Below are positions 33,280-44,994 of a stretch of 64,000 bases of DNA, in pieces. The stretch lies in contig CM060733.1 in assembly GCA_030704615.1 (NCBI GenBank), positions 65,534,001-65,598,000 of the forward strand. Reading direction: 5' to 3'. Made by a program: the position numbers and the translations under genes. This DNA is from Takakia lepidozioides (taxonomy: Eukaryota > Streptophyta > Takakiopsida > Takakiales > Takakiaceae). Within the stretch, counting starts at the first letter, position 1; the number at the start of each line of letters is the position of its first letter. The notes under the pieces are model-generated. The model did not search any database. It saw nothing but the letters and a program-made list of their open reading frames with translations, and had not been told where the DNA came from.

Positions 33280-34840
33280 CAATCTCTCAAAACACGCCAT
33301 TCTGCCAAAACTGAACACGGGTTCTGTGGCCTCAAGGCTGAGGCAAACAACATCTAATGAGATGAGTGCATTTTTCTCTCTCTAAGGTAGGTCCCCTTCA
33401 CGGAATGTGCCTTCCATGATTGTAGCAGCCCCCTGCTCCTCTTCCGCCTCCCCCCTCTTTCCAACTTTTCTGCTCCATCCAAACTGTACGTAGGGGTCTG
33501 TGACCACGAGGCTACACCAAAACATATTATGACCACCTCATGCCTCCAGCGTTTGCCACAGTGTACCGTTCACAGGCACCTGATAATCAAGTAAGCTGCC
33601 CTCAGCCTGGCCTGCCTCAATATCCCATGTATTGTAGGCAGGAAGGAAGTCAAATGTGACCAAACTAAATCTGTAAAGGAAGCCACACTGTATCTGTGAG
33701 TTCAGATATACACGTGGTTACCCTAGTAAGAAACTTTCAGCACAAGCAGTGTTGATCGTACATCTGTCTAGCCCATATGCAACAGAGTCTATACTCCATA
33801 GCCAGAAGGTTTCTCATGCTTATTGCCTTGTCATCTCTCTTGATCCACCAGTTGAGAAGAGAAAAGGATTGACTGCCCATCTGGTCTGCTCTGAGTTACA
33901 ATCAATGATACGGGCAGAGTTCAGATGATGCCTTACTTACGTAGAATACACATGCAGAGCTCCTGACAAAACAGCACACACAAACTCCAGCTGCATCCCC
34001 ACCAGAGACATAACTGAGACATTTTAGGGTTGTGACTGTTTGAAAGACAGCATGCTTATGTCTCACAACAGAACAGCTCTTTCCTATTCTTCATGATCTC
34101 TGGACCCAGGAATAGGTGGTGATCTTCTTTTCACAGAATGTTAGCACCAACACACTGACCAGAACATATATACTTATAAAGCAAGGAGGAGCTACAGGAT
34201 AGGTCACTTGGTATTGCAGAATTAATTGCTGGCAATTCCTTATTTGCGGCTGTGACATTGCATAGACACAAGCCAGGGTCGAAGCTTCCTCTTGAGCTCT
34301 TTCTGTCGTGAACTCCATCATTGGACAGGAAGGGAACAGAATAAGCCAAGTACAACCTCAGATTGTAAACCCACAAAAGATGTTCACAAAACTACAGCCA
34401 CTGTGCTGGGATAAGGAAGGAGAATGGCAAACCAATTCCCGACCATCACTGTCTAAAGTCTCCATCAAGCATCATGACAAAGGATAAGTACGTGTTCAAT
34501 AAACAGAAAGTCAGCAGGGTTGCAGCATGTCAACTGCAGCAGAGCGGAGGAGGCCTGTGTGACATCACAATCAGCCCTTGCCCACATTCTAGAACCAGGC
34601 AAGCAGTGACTACATTGCAAGTAAGCCCGCCCACATATTCAAGAGTCAGTGTAATTAAATAGGTCTAGAGACACTCCCCTGGCCTTGTATGAACAAGACT
34701 GTAAGAGATAAGCTTTATGCAATACCCTCTGGATGCTCTCTTAGTTGTGTGATAGGACTCTCCTCGTTCTCGTAAAAAAACCTTGATAATGGGAAAGGTG
34801 ATCGACAAAAAAATTCAACTCCTTACAAATCCCTGGTGAT
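33280..34840. other. No recognisable gene
   Basis: A short relic of LINE tail text (CTGTGGCCTCAAGGC, CTCTCTCTC) continues to about 33385 and again at about 33480-33530. Beyond that I see no coding or repeat structure on either strand. Confidence 0.5.
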
Positions 34841-34842
34841 CC

Positions 34843-35107
34843 TGGGAGGTTTACTATTTCATGAGCAGAAACCATGAGCCATGAGCCATGAGCCGCATGA
34901 GCCGCATGAGCGGTGAGCCGAAGTCTAAGATACGCGGTTTTCATGAGCGGACTTCTCCAAATTTGGAAATGCGGCAGATTAAAAAAGTATTAAAATACTA
35001 GTTTTTAATTTGACATTGCTGTTTTTGGAAGTTCCAGATCCTATAATGCGGCAAAGATATGTCGTGAGTAACAATTCCGCTCATGGTTTTGTAAATCTGC
35101 TCATGGA
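34843..35107 (+). repeat. Terminal-inverted-repeat-like end with GCTCATG/CATGAGC subterminal repeats
   Basis: GGTTTACTATTTCATGAGC at 34848-34866, part of a 24-bp stretch (34843-34866) that is perfectly inverted at 48214-48237. Inward lie many CATGAGC/GCTCATG copies (34867-34945, 35080-35107), mixed with ATGCGGCA. Subterminal repeats of a short motif next to an inverted end are typical of DNA transposons. No target-site duplication is evident. Confidence 0.6.
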
Positions 35108-35329
35108 AAAACTGACCGTGCAATGAGAAATCCAGTATACCACAGCAAAAAGACGCTGCATACTGGCGTGTATAGAATATTCCGCGGTTTTATATGCCCT
35201 AACATTGGAATGAAGCTGACCCTTCTGTCACGATTGTATGATCCCCATGCAACAACACAGTCTGCAGTGCTTGAAAATTCTTGCTTCTTCCTGCATTCTG
35301 CGGGGGTTTGCCACTCCACTAGGAAATGC

Positions 35330-35545
35330 GGTGCCGCATTACGGTTCGCACGTGCGAGAATTCTGGGGTTCAGTGTTCTCGACGGTCGGCGCCCTGAAGA
35401 CTCGGTGCGATTATCTTACTATGACCAAGGCTGCAACAACTACCAGTACCTACTACGTTACTTGGAACTGCGGCGCCGCATTTTCTTGCCGGGGGTCGAA
35501 TGAGATAAGCAAAGTTTTGAGAGCAGAAAAATAAGAACCCCCCAA
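35330..35545 (-). repeat. Conserved 3' end of SWIM-transposase element, copy 2
   Basis: The mirror of 2960-3120: on the minus strand CATTCGACCCCCGGCAAG, then a GCGGCGCCGC core (about 35470), GTAGGTACTGGTAG and CGCACGTGCGAACCGTAATG, ending at a second palindrome (35327-35345, AAATGCGGTGCCGCATT). Confidence 0.6.
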
Positions 35546-35751
35546 AAAAAAACAAAAATCCAGGCACGTGGAAACAGAAGGTAATGACATAGTATTATCT
35601 TAGTTTGACCAAAATAGGTTACTGGTAGACAAGACATAAGTCAAACCTTTCTGTAGCCAAAGTTAGAGGTACTTGCAGTAGTACAGTTCTACTATAACTG
35701 AAACTCCGAAAAGGATGGGCGTAACATTGTCTTGTGCCCCGCAAGCCAAGC

Positions 35752-36720
35752 TCACTGGTCCCCTGGATCCATATTCAGAAGAGTGTACATCTCGTCGGGG
35801 CTCAACGCTAGTGCATGTATGAAGTGATGAGTTGTGGAATTACACCAGAGGCTCTTTAGGTACACGTAGTACAGATGCTTGCAAGGGCAGTATGATGCCC
35901 CCTTCTTCGCCATGATCTGGAAGTCGGTGCAATTGCAGGTGGGTAATTTCTGAAATGGTGATGGTGTACACCTCATTGCGGACAACTGAGCCTGCCGTGG
36001 CCATCTGATACACACGCCCGAAGCCTGGTGGGGGCATTTATGTTGAGCTTCTGGATTGTATAGTTCATCCCAAGTGCATTCCCCATCCTTGTCTCGTTCT
36101 TTTGAGGGAGGTCGCCGTCTCTTCGGTTTTCCCCAACGGTGTGTAGGATGCTTAGAGTTGTCACATACATTTGTTCTTGCTCTCATAGGGGGGTCGTGGT
36201 GGAGGCTGTGGAACCGGAAATGGTTGTCTGGGGACGTCAGTGCGCTGCACCATCCAAAATCCTGCTGCAGTAAGGGCGTCGGCCTCAACCTGACTCATAT
36301 TGTATCCCGGTTCCACCAGCCACACCGGGGGAGCCTCTGGCACTGCTTGTATGCCGTACTTGGGCTTTCCATAGACACAAGTCATAATGTCATGCCTACA
36401 GAACCAGAACTGGGTCGTCGTCGCCTCCGCAAACTTTGCATGGACAAATCTTCCCGTGAAAGTAGGAGCAGGGACAACCCCAACTGGGTTCCTTCTTATC
36501 ATCTATCCACAATGTTGTCGTGTATCACTCGAATTGCAGAACACTTGCCTCATATGGGGTGCCGCAGACTGACACCGAATTTGATCCACTGAGGAGCGAG
36601 TATGGGTGGATGTCAAGGGACGGAACTCCGACGATGCATTTTCGTCCAGGCTGCCATCAACATGTACCCCTTCAGTGGATTTTGGGGAAGTGAGGTGGGC
36701 GGACTGCCATTCGAGCTTGC
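35752..36720 (-). pseudogene. SWIM zinc-finger transposase, C-terminal part, copy 2 (5'-truncated)
   Basis: Minus-strand relative of the transposase at 1.6-2.76 kb. 36502-36161 encodes FTGRFVHAKFAEATTTQFW, MSQVEADALTAAGFWMVQRT and PQPPPRPP. The last 178 codons (36288-35752) keep the SWIM finger CNC...CPCKH (about 35945-35880). A frame change lies near 36170-36290. The DDE core is missing; the copy is cut off at about 36740 where the palindromic satellite begins. It lies inside the region bounded by the 34.84/48.24 kb inverted ends. Confidence 0.7.
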
Positions 36721-36739
36721 GGTGGGGACGGTCGTCCCC

Positions 36740-39700
36740 ACTACCACTTACCGGTGCCTTCATGACAATGGGACAGAAATGCCGCACCGCATATCCGTTC
36801 GGACAGCCATACACCCTTGCCTTCATGACAGAGGGGACAGAAATGCGGTGCCGCATTTCCGTCCGGACTGCCATTAGACCTTGCCTTCATGACAATGGGG
36901 ACGGATATGCGGTGCCGCATTTCAGTCCCCACTACCAGTTACCCTTGCCTCCATAATAGTAGGACGGAAATGTGGCACAAGCATTTCCGTCCCACCTACT
37001 ATACACCCTTGCCTTCATGACAGTAGGGACGGAAAATCGGTTTCGCATTTCCGTCCAGACTGCCCTGAGACCCTTCCTTCATGACATTGGGGACGGAAAT
37101 GCGGTGCCGCATTTCCGTCCGGACTGCCATTGGACCTTGCCTTCATGACAGTGGGGACGGATGGAAATGCGGTGTCATTTCCGTCCTGATTGCCATGGAC
37201 CTTGCCATCATTACAGTGGGGACGGACGGAAATGCTGCATTTCCGTCCGGACTGCCATTGGACCTTGCCTTCACTACAGTGGGGACGGAAACGCAGTGCC
37301 GCTTTTCCATCCGGACTGCCGGAAGACCTTGCATTCATAACAGTGGGGACGCAAATGCGGTGCCGCATTTCGGCCGTCCCCACTACCAGTTACCCTTGCC
37401 TCCATAACAGTGGGATGGAAATGCGGTGCCGCATTTCAATCGCCACTACCAGTTACCCTTGCCTCCATGACAGTGTTCCGTCCCACCTGCCATATACACC
37501 CATTGCCTTCTGGAAATGCGGCGCCGCATTTCTATCCAACGACGATGACTATAGAGAAAAAAAAATTAGGGTTCTGGTTTTTCTTACCCGCCACCCCCTG
37601 TGGTCGGAAAAGCGGCACCACATTTCCATCCAACGGGTAGAGCTAGAAAAAACAAGGAAAATTTTTTTTTTGGATTTTTTTTTCTCTACCCCCTATAGGC
37701 CGAAATGCGGCGCCGCATTTCAATCCAGCGGCGATGAGAAGAGAAAAGAAAATTTTTACGGTTTTTTTTCCCCCCCTCTACCCCCTGTTGTTGGAAATGC
37801 GGCATCGCATTTCGATCCTGCGGGGATGACTAGAGAGGGCAAAAAAAAAAACAAAAAAAACAAACTTCATTTATTTATTTATTTTTTGCCTTTCACCCTA
37901 TGGACGCAAATGCGGCGCCGCATTTCAATCCAACGGCGATGACAAGAGGAAAAAAAAGGTTAGGGTTATTGTTTTTCCTCTCTATTCTCCCTGTTGTTGG
38001 AAATGCGGCGCCGCATTCCATCAAGCGGGGATGACTAGAGAAAAACCAAGTATTTTTTATTTTTTTTTTTTCCCCCACGGCCCCCCCCACCGTATGGACG
38101 GAAATGCGGCGCGCATTTCAATCCAGCGGCGATGACAAGAGGAAGAAAAACGGTTAGGGTTATTTTTTTCCCCCTTCTACCCCTTGTTGTTGGAAATGCG
38201 GCACCGCATTTCCATCCAGCGGGGATGACTAAAAAAGCTGGGGGGGGGGGGGGGGATTTTTTTTGTCCCCACCCCTATGGACGGAAATGCGGCACCGCAT
38301 TTCAATCCAGCGACGATGACAAGAGGAAAAAAAATGGTTAGGATTTTTTTTTTCCCCCCCTTCTATCCCCTGTTGTTGGAAATGCGGCGCCGCATTTCCA
38401 TCCAGCGGGGATGACTAAGGGCAGACGGGGGTGGGGGCAAAAAAAAAAAATTTGTCCCACCCCTATGGGCGGAAATGCGGCGCCGCATTTCAATACAGCG
38501 GCGATGACAAGAGGAAAAAAACGGTTAGGGTTTTTTTTTTCCCCCTTCATCCCCTGTTGTTGGAAATGTAGCGGGGATGACTAGAGGGGGGCAGGGGAGG
38601 GGGGAAAAAACAAACAAAGAAAAAACAAAAACTTTTTTTGTCCCCACCCCTATGGACGGAAATGCGGCGCCGCATTTCAATTTAGTGGCGATGACAAGAA
38701 AAAATAAAGTTAGGGTTGCTTTCCCCCCCCCCTCTACCCTCTTGTTGGAAATGCGGCGCCGCATTTCCATCTAGCGGGGATGACAAGAGAAAAAAAAAAA
38801 AAAAAAGATAAACTGAGAATTTTTATTTCTTGTTTTCACCCCCTTCGGATGGAAATGCGGCACCGCATTTCAATCCAGCGGCGATGACTAGAGGAAAAAC
38901 AATCAGGGGTTATTTCCCCCCTCCCCCCTGTGGTTGAAAATGCGGCGCCGCAATTACCATCCAGCGGGAATGACTAGAGGGGAAAAAAAAAAAAACACCG
39001 TCAAACGACTTTCAAAGAGCACGGGTGGATGGCAGTCGAGACGAAATGCGGCACCGCATTTCCGTCCTGACTCACATCCCCCTTTGCACGATGATCATCA
39101 TTTGGGGAAAAGAGGTGGGCGGGATGAACCTGGCGACGAAAATGCGCTGCCGCATTTTTGTCCGGACTGACACCTACCGATCACTTTATACCTAGTGGGA
39201 CGGAAATGCGGCACCGCATTTCCATCCGGGTTCCCACTGAACCATGCCTTCCTACCATTGTGGATGGATATGTGGTGCCGCATTTCCGTCCTAATTGACA
39301 CCTAAGCATCCTTGACACATGGTGGGATGATAATCCGGTGCCGCATTTCCGTCCGGGCTCCCATTCCACCATGCATTTTTAACAGTCTGGACGGAAATGC
39401 GTTGCCGCATTTTCGTCCGGACTGACACCTAAGCATCCCTTAACACCTGGTGGGACGGAAATACGGCGCCGCATTTCCGTTTGGGGTCCCACTGGACCAT
39501 GCCTTTCTACCATTGTGGATGGAAATGCGGTGCCGCATTTCCTAACTCACACCTAAGTATCCTTGATACATGGTGGGATGATAATCCGGTGCCGCATTTC
39601 CGTCCGGGCTCCCATTCCACCATGCATTTTTAACAGTCTGGACGGAAATGCGGTGCACATTTCCGTCTGGGCTCCAACTGTACGATCCCTAAACAGGTGG

Positions 39701-40300
39701 TCAGATCCCCATCCAGACATTGCTTTCCCGAGAGTCTGGACGGAAACGCGCCACCGTATTTCCGTCCGGACTGATAGTGGACCATCCCTTCATTTTTGGT
39801 GGGACGGAAATGCGGTGCCGCATTTTCGTCTAGAAGACCACTTCAGTTTGCGTACTTGGCAGTTGAAGGGAAATGCGACGCCGCATTTCCGTCCGGACTG
39901 TCATTGTACATTTTCTTAATGACAGCTTCGACGGAATTGCGGTGCCGCATTCCAGGCCCGCTACCACTTACTCTGGCAGACAGGACAGCGAAACGGAAGT
40001 GTGGCACCGCATTCCCGTCGAACTTGCCAAACAACCTTTTCTTCATGATAGGATGGCCGCAAATCCAACCATCCAGCCTTACCATCCTGAGAATAGGGAC
40101 GGAAAAGCGGTGCCGTATTTCCGTCCCAGCTGCCCTCCACGCTTGCCTTCAGTAAAGAGGGTTCACAAAGGGGACGGAAATGCGGTACCGCATTTACCAC
40201 TGACTGCCATCCTCCCTGGCATCTTTATCCTCTTTCGTGATGCAGTAGGGAGGTATCCTGATCGAACGGCCACTAATGCCGCATCGCATTTGGTCTGTTG
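36740..40300. repeat. Palindromic satellite: about 45 copies of the AAATGCGGCGCCGCATTT core
   Basis: The core AAATGCGG(C/T)(G/A)CCGCATTT, a perfect 18-bp inverted repeat in its best copies (e.g. 37515, 37704, 37910, 38379, 38474, 38660, 38750), recurs about every 60-65 bp in the outer parts (36.75-37.45 and 39.04-40.2 kb) and about every 90-95 bp in the middle (37.5-38.96 kb). In the middle, two unit types alternate: one continues CAATCCAGCGGCGATGACAA, the other CCATCCAGCGGGGATGACTA. Outer units carry CCGTCCGGACTG after the core and ATGACAGTGGGGACGG before it. Homopolymer runs separate the middle units. Long open frames across the array on both strands are by-products of the periodicity. Confidence 0.9.
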
Positions 40301-40602
40301 ACTCATAGAGGCTGAAATGGCAGTTGAAGGGGTCATTGCCAAACATATTCGGAGGCGGTAATGCCGGACCGTTGTGCATCATCACTGATTGTCCAACAGA
40401 CACTAGACCTCTATTTCTTCGAATTCAATTTTCCAGCGACGTAGGGGCCACCTGCCTCACGAGGAGACACGTAGGCCCTGACCTTTCGAATCCATACGGT
40501 GCATCTCCGCCGTTTGATGTCATCTTTCGCTGGTGACTCTTTCACTGCTCTAACACCCCTTCCAACACCATTTTTCCTCATTTCTTCTCTTTAGTTTCTC
40601 TT

Positions 40603-41692
40603 ATGTTGCACAGCCTCATAGTGAGGTGGTGGAGGGATCGTAGGGCTCTGAAGACCCGCAGGACGAAAAGGAGGAAGCTACTGCAGCCCGCATACACCCT
40701 CGACCTTCTAGCATGGGTCCTCCTGTCGGGCCTAACCTTGTGCGCTTCAAGGACGTGCTTTGGAAAAGGTAAAGGTTTCAAGTCGAAAGCAGCAGCAGAG
40801 AAAGAGGCAATTTGACGATGAAGATGATGGAGAGTCGCCAACATGGGTCGTCCCCTTCTCCAAAAAATTAAAGAGCATGAAGCATCAGGCGGTTGTTGAG
40901 GAATATACTACCCCATCGGATCAGTCCCTTCCCCTACGAAGAGCAAGAAGTAGACGGGGCGGTGGAGAATCGGAAGAACGGAGGAGTCCCCTTCCCTTGC
41001 AAAGAGTAAGAAGCGAAAGCAAGGGCAGAGCAGTCTCCAGCAAAACCCCTCCACATGTTGAAGCTCAGTTCTTGCAGGAGTTTCAGAAGGAAACCGGGGG
41101 CAACTCTGCAGAAGCTCGGGCAGCTGCTCCGATGACGATCTCTAGCACTCCTGTCCTGGTCGATCTTTCAGCGGATGAAGGTGTTGTTTCTTAACATGGG
41201 GAGCTTGACTTCTCCTACCTAGAATAGGACTTTCGTGACAATAGGGGAGGTATGGATGACTACATTCTCCCACATGATCTGCCCGGCTACATTCCCAAGA
41301 ATACAGGCACGGCTCTGGGTGGTCCATCTGAACAGCCCCTTCCCCCACCCCCAAAAATGTCGCAAGAGGATTTTCAGAGTGCAGAGAATCAAATGTTGGA
41401 GGAGACTCACAGCAGCATTGGCACAGTTCTTAGGACCAAGGTCTTCCCTTGCACACTGCGAATTCCACTCTGTCGAATGGTCTCCCTCCTGATAGTGAGG
41501 CTTGCTCTCGCAAGGGATGTGGATAAGATGAAGTTCGCATTCCAAGAAGGCTATTGGCTGGGGTCTGCCGCCTTCTATGTTTCCATTGAGAATGAGGAAG
41601 GTGGATCGCATGCCCGACACAGAAGAGTTAGCAGCCTAGGGTCCCCACTACCACACTCGCAACACGGAATTCAAAAAAATGCTGAAGGATGA
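40603..41692 (+). pseudogene. Decayed relative of the ParB/methyltransferase-like gene: N-terminal part
   Basis: The frame 40760-41194 has basic clusters (KKLKSMKHQ, RRARSRRGGG; likely nuclear localisation) and ends in STPVLVDLSADEGVV, which looks like a SUMO-interacting motif (hydrophobic VLVDL followed by acidic residues; inference). The same frame continues past two stops (about 41192 and 41228) into MDDYILPHDLPGYIPKNTG, a proline stretch and EGYWLGSAAFYVSIENEEGG (about 41548-41605). The last segment matches VHGYLDGSAVFYVSTRDSKG of the minus-strand gene at 63.9 kb, which defines the two as relatives. The ParB-like core is not recognisable here. Confidence 0.5.
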
Positions 41693-41739
41693 TGGCGGTG
41701 TTTGGTGGCCAGCCAAAATCCCTCTCTAACCCCTCTTAC

Positions 41740-42750
41740 TATAAAAGCTGTGAAAACTGGCTCAGCAAAAGAAGACACTCTTCAACCTCCCGGGGGGGGC
41801 ACCCGTGCGAGCTAGTGGAAATGAAGGGCAGGCCAAAGTTTGGAGCCAAAAACAGTGATTCAGTGTGCGAATGAGAGTTTTTTGAGGGCATTGGATGGCC
41901 GGCCGGCCGCCAAGTTAGCACACATCAAGCAAATGGAAGGCCTGAAAGCCAAAGCTCTAAGGAAGGCGACTACAGAAGAGCCTGTAGACACTCCAGGATT
42001 TGTAGCCATGATGGATTTCTTTGCAATGACAAGTGAAGGGAAGAATTGCATGAGGCGTGGAAAACGGACTGACTGGTCATTGATTTGATCATCTTTGGAT
42101 ATTCCAGATGGAGAGCCTCTGGAAGGACTGGATATTTGTGCCCTCTTGGAGCAAGTATTTCTGAGGACTTTTGGAAGAAAGGGTTTGGGCTAGCCTGCAT
42201 GGTATTGGATGACAAAGGTTGTGTGGTGGTCCTTGCCAGCAAAGGCAAAAACACAGAGGCGGGAATTGCCAAGTGGACCCGTAAGAGTGGCGTCCCAATT
42301 CTGAAGAAGATGTGGACCTGCATCAACTCAATGGGCCTTCGCTCCAAGGGAAACCAGATAATTACCGTACTGCCAACAGAAACCGGTTGGCTTGTAACTG
42401 TGGATTGGAATGCGGTGCCAAATTCTGCTTATGAATGGGGTCCATTGGATTTCGGCGGCACGGCATCCTTGCAAAGGAATTGCGGACGATGCTACAGGAA
42501 CAGTATTTCAGCACTCAGGAGACTATGTATGGAGATGAGAATGAGTTTGCAGACATTGCCCTTCATTGCTTATACTCCACAAGATATTTGATTTCCCCCC
42601 TTACAGGGACTTGCACGGATGAAGATTGGCGGCTCTATGAATGGAGCCGTTTTCAGTTTCCATCTGTGCCATGGAAACCATGCGCCGCTTTTCTCATCGG
42701 ACTGTACGTACCCGGTGGAAATAAGGTGCCGCAATTGCTTTCGCGGATCC
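41740..42750 (+). pseudogene. Decayed relative of the ParB/methyltransferase-like gene: methyltransferase part
   Basis: The frame 41840-42088 ends in TPGFVAMMDFF...RRGKRTDWSLI; reading across one-base shifts gives VIDLII and LDIPDGEPLEG (42096-42130), then KKGFGLACMVLDDKGCVVVL and KKMWTCINSMGLRSKGNQI (42180-42360). The intact gene at 61.5-61.2 kb has ELIILDIPDG, LSDAGVLVLIQSIDG and VKTWNCVNSMYLTKGDRPGE in the same order. No introns are needed between these parts, although the 60-64 kb copy also keeps them in one exon. Motif I was not found; the end (42.6-42.75 kb, SVPWKPCAAFL) may correspond to the GVPWRGA segment before motif I. Confidence 0.55.
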
Positions 42751-42799
42751 TATGACCGCGGATAAGTACCCTATTCCTGTGGACAATCATTTCTGAAAA

Positions 42800-42877
42800 A
42801 AATTACTGCTCATGATTTTTTCGGCAGTTACGAGTCTGCTCATGGCTCATGGCTCATGAAATAGCAGCCCCCGATCC
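42800..42877 (-). repeat. Terminus-like sequence next to the methyltransferase relic
   Basis: Read on the minus strand: GGGGGCTGCTATTTCATGAG (42872-42853), followed inward by CATGAGC repeats. It belongs to the same family of ends as 34843, 48237 and 59615. It lies about 100 bp downstream of the methyltransferase-like relic. Confidence 0.55.
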
Positions 42878-43021
42878 TGGTATGACTGCATCATCATGCC
42901 TTAGCATGTTTGCATAATTGCTTTGCATGACTAGGCCATAAGACAGAACAACTCGGGCGAGACTTCATGTTCTCCACTCCCTTGGACAGAGAGAATTGTC
43001 TCCCGATGCCTAAGACAACAT

Positions 43022-44163
43022 ATGGAGACGACTCAGATTCATCAGATGGAAGGCGACCTGGTGGGGGAAGACCTCATTGCCACGCAGGAAGGCCTCAGTG
43101 GGGACCACCAGATTATACTGGTGGACATGCCAGACCTCAAAAGCAGGGTATCCTGCATGGAAGATAGCGGAATCCTCGTCCACTTCCCTGGTAAGAAAGT
43201 GGGTAGATCATTTGTGAGGGACTGGGCTATCAAGCACTTGGGAGGGGGGGGTGAGCTCTTGCATCATTTCTGCCACGCCAAGGGCAGAGGCTTCTTTTCC
43301 ATGCAATTTGAGACTCAAGAGGCAGCGGCAAAAGCCCTCCAGATGAACCACACTTGCTGGGGTTTAAAATAAATATCTTTCCATGGTCAGCAAAGTGGGG
43401 ACACAAAAACGGGAAGTTGTGGGGTCCAAGAATAGTATCTCTTCCGTATATTCCAGACCAGTATCTTCTCAACATCCCTGACATTGCCAACCACTTTGGA
43501 TCCTTTCTGGGTTGCCTGGGAGTGTTTGATCCACTCATCAACACTGACAGCATTAGAAAATACCCGGCATGGAAACATGCCACAATAGCATCAAGGCCAA
43601 ATGATAATGGATTCGCAAAAATGGTGCTTATGATGTCGGAGGAAGACACAATCCCGGACTATGTAAGACTCCCCATCGATGAGGAAGGTAATTACTTTAC
43701 AATCAGACTGTTGGAGGAGAAGACCTCGGCAGCGTGTTTCAACTGTGGAAAAACAGGCCATATCAAAGCTGACTGTCCCTCGGGGAAAATGAAAAGATCC
43801 CCAGGATCAGGAGGCAAGTCAGGCCCACTACCGCCACTCAACCAGCAATGGAGAAAAAAAGACGCCCTGCCCCAAGCTGGGCAAAAGGAGGCACACGGAA
43901 ACATAGCCCAGAACACAGACCTGCTGCAGATCAGTCCAACGCCAAGGGAACCAAGGACACATGGACAACACTCAGATCCCATGTATCTCGAAGCTGGGAA
44001 GATGCTCCCACCAGCACACAAAGGGAAAGGAAAATATACTGAGCAAGGGAGGGAAAGGCAACCCAAATCCCAGAAGGCTGGCCTGAAACCGGAATTGGAT
44101 CCAAGGGGCATTTACAAAAGCATGCAGTCAGGCATAGCCAGCAACTTGAGGAGCAGCTGGTGA
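43022..44163 (+). pseudogene. LINE ORF1-like RNA-binding protein with zinc knuckle
   Basis: The frame 43022-43372 encodes a small alpha/beta domain (SGILVHFPGKKVGRSFVRD, FFSMQFETQEAAAKAL) that resembles the RRM-like/DUF4283 domain of plant LINE ORF1 proteins. After a frame change at about 43365 the second frame continues with INIFPWSAKW, IVSLPYIPDQYLLNIPDI and IRKYPAWKHATI, and the CCHC knuckle CFNCGKTGHIKADC (about 43735-43777). A polar, proline- and lysine-rich tail ends at 44163. Such proteins coat the element RNA. No endonuclease or RT follows: the Ty3-related sequence on the other strand begins at about 44270. Confidence 0.65.
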
Positions 44164-44270
44164 CTACTTATTTGCATGCCAGGACTCTGATTTTCCAGTC
44201 TTCATCACAGGAGTTTGTCAATATTGGAACTCAGGTCATACACTTGAGTTTGCAGGCCTTCCACATCATC

Positions 44271-44994
44271 CTATAACTCCGCTATCCTACTATAGACATT
44301 GTCTATAGTAGTTATGGCAATGTTCTGCACCTGCAATCTAAGATCATTCATCTCCCCCTGAGTAAGCTTCCGTGGTGCCTTCCTTTCTACCGGGCCTTGT
44401 GTTAACCATACTTGCATAAGATGATTATCCACCAAGTCATGTGTAGCACCCCTGAGAGCCTGCTCTTCCTTGAGTCTGTACACATCTAACTGCTGTTGTA
44501 AAGCCTCCATGCGCTTCGCATGAGGTTCAACCAGGGCCGCATAGGCAGCAGCCAGATTATTGGCTTCCTTCCAAACCTTGTTAGCCACAGAGAGTTCATT
44601 CTTGTGGGCCGTGAGTGATTGTTGCAACTGCACGATGAACCTTTCCTTCTCAGCCTCAACCTGACTGTACTGTTGGAAAGTATCATCATTACGACGGAGA
44701 GTAGCCTTCAGATCAACAATAAGTTTTTTCTGCTCTATCCTCATGCTGCACCTGCAATTAGTATAGCTGTTGCTTATGTGCTTCATGCAATTTCCCTTGC
44801 TCCAGACCCGCTTCAATCAAATTCCGTTTTGCTAGCTGCAGGGCAGCCTTGGTGTCCTCCAATTCTTTCTGCAACTTGAGGTTGGCCTCCACATCCACCT
44901 TGTTTGCACACTCAGTGGCAATTCTAGCCTCAAACTCTTGCTTGAGTTCCTCCCTCAAAGCTGCCAATTGTGTAGATGGAACATGGGATTTCAC
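44271..44994 (-). CDS. Coiled-coil protein frame fused downstream of a gag
   Basis: On the minus strand, 44994-44758 begins KSHVPSTQLAALREELKQEF and is rich in heptad-like Leu/Ala/Glu/Lys. After a frame change, 44816-44271 continues with QSLTAHKNELSVANKVWKEA, EALQQQLDVYRLKEEQALR and ends in TIDNVYSRIAEL. The whole about 240 residues predict as a long coiled coil. Its start overlaps the gag stop by a few bases. This is where protease and RT follow gag in the related element at 54.4-59.6 kb. The function is unknown; it might aid particle assembly of a non-autonomous element. Confidence 0.5.

Noticed and set aside
36750-40300. Long overlapping open frames (up to 250 codons) with GNAAPHF / CGAAFPS-type repeats
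   Set aside because: They are translations of the palindromic satellite in several frames and on both strands; there is no independent codon signal, and the periodicity explains the absence of stops.
34843-42877. An 8-kb element bounded by 34843 and 42877
   Set aside because: The end at 42877 differs from 34843 in the outer part (GGGGGCTGCTATT versus GGTTTACTATT), whereas 48237 matches perfectly over 24 bp; the outer pair is preferred, though an inner pair cannot be excluded.
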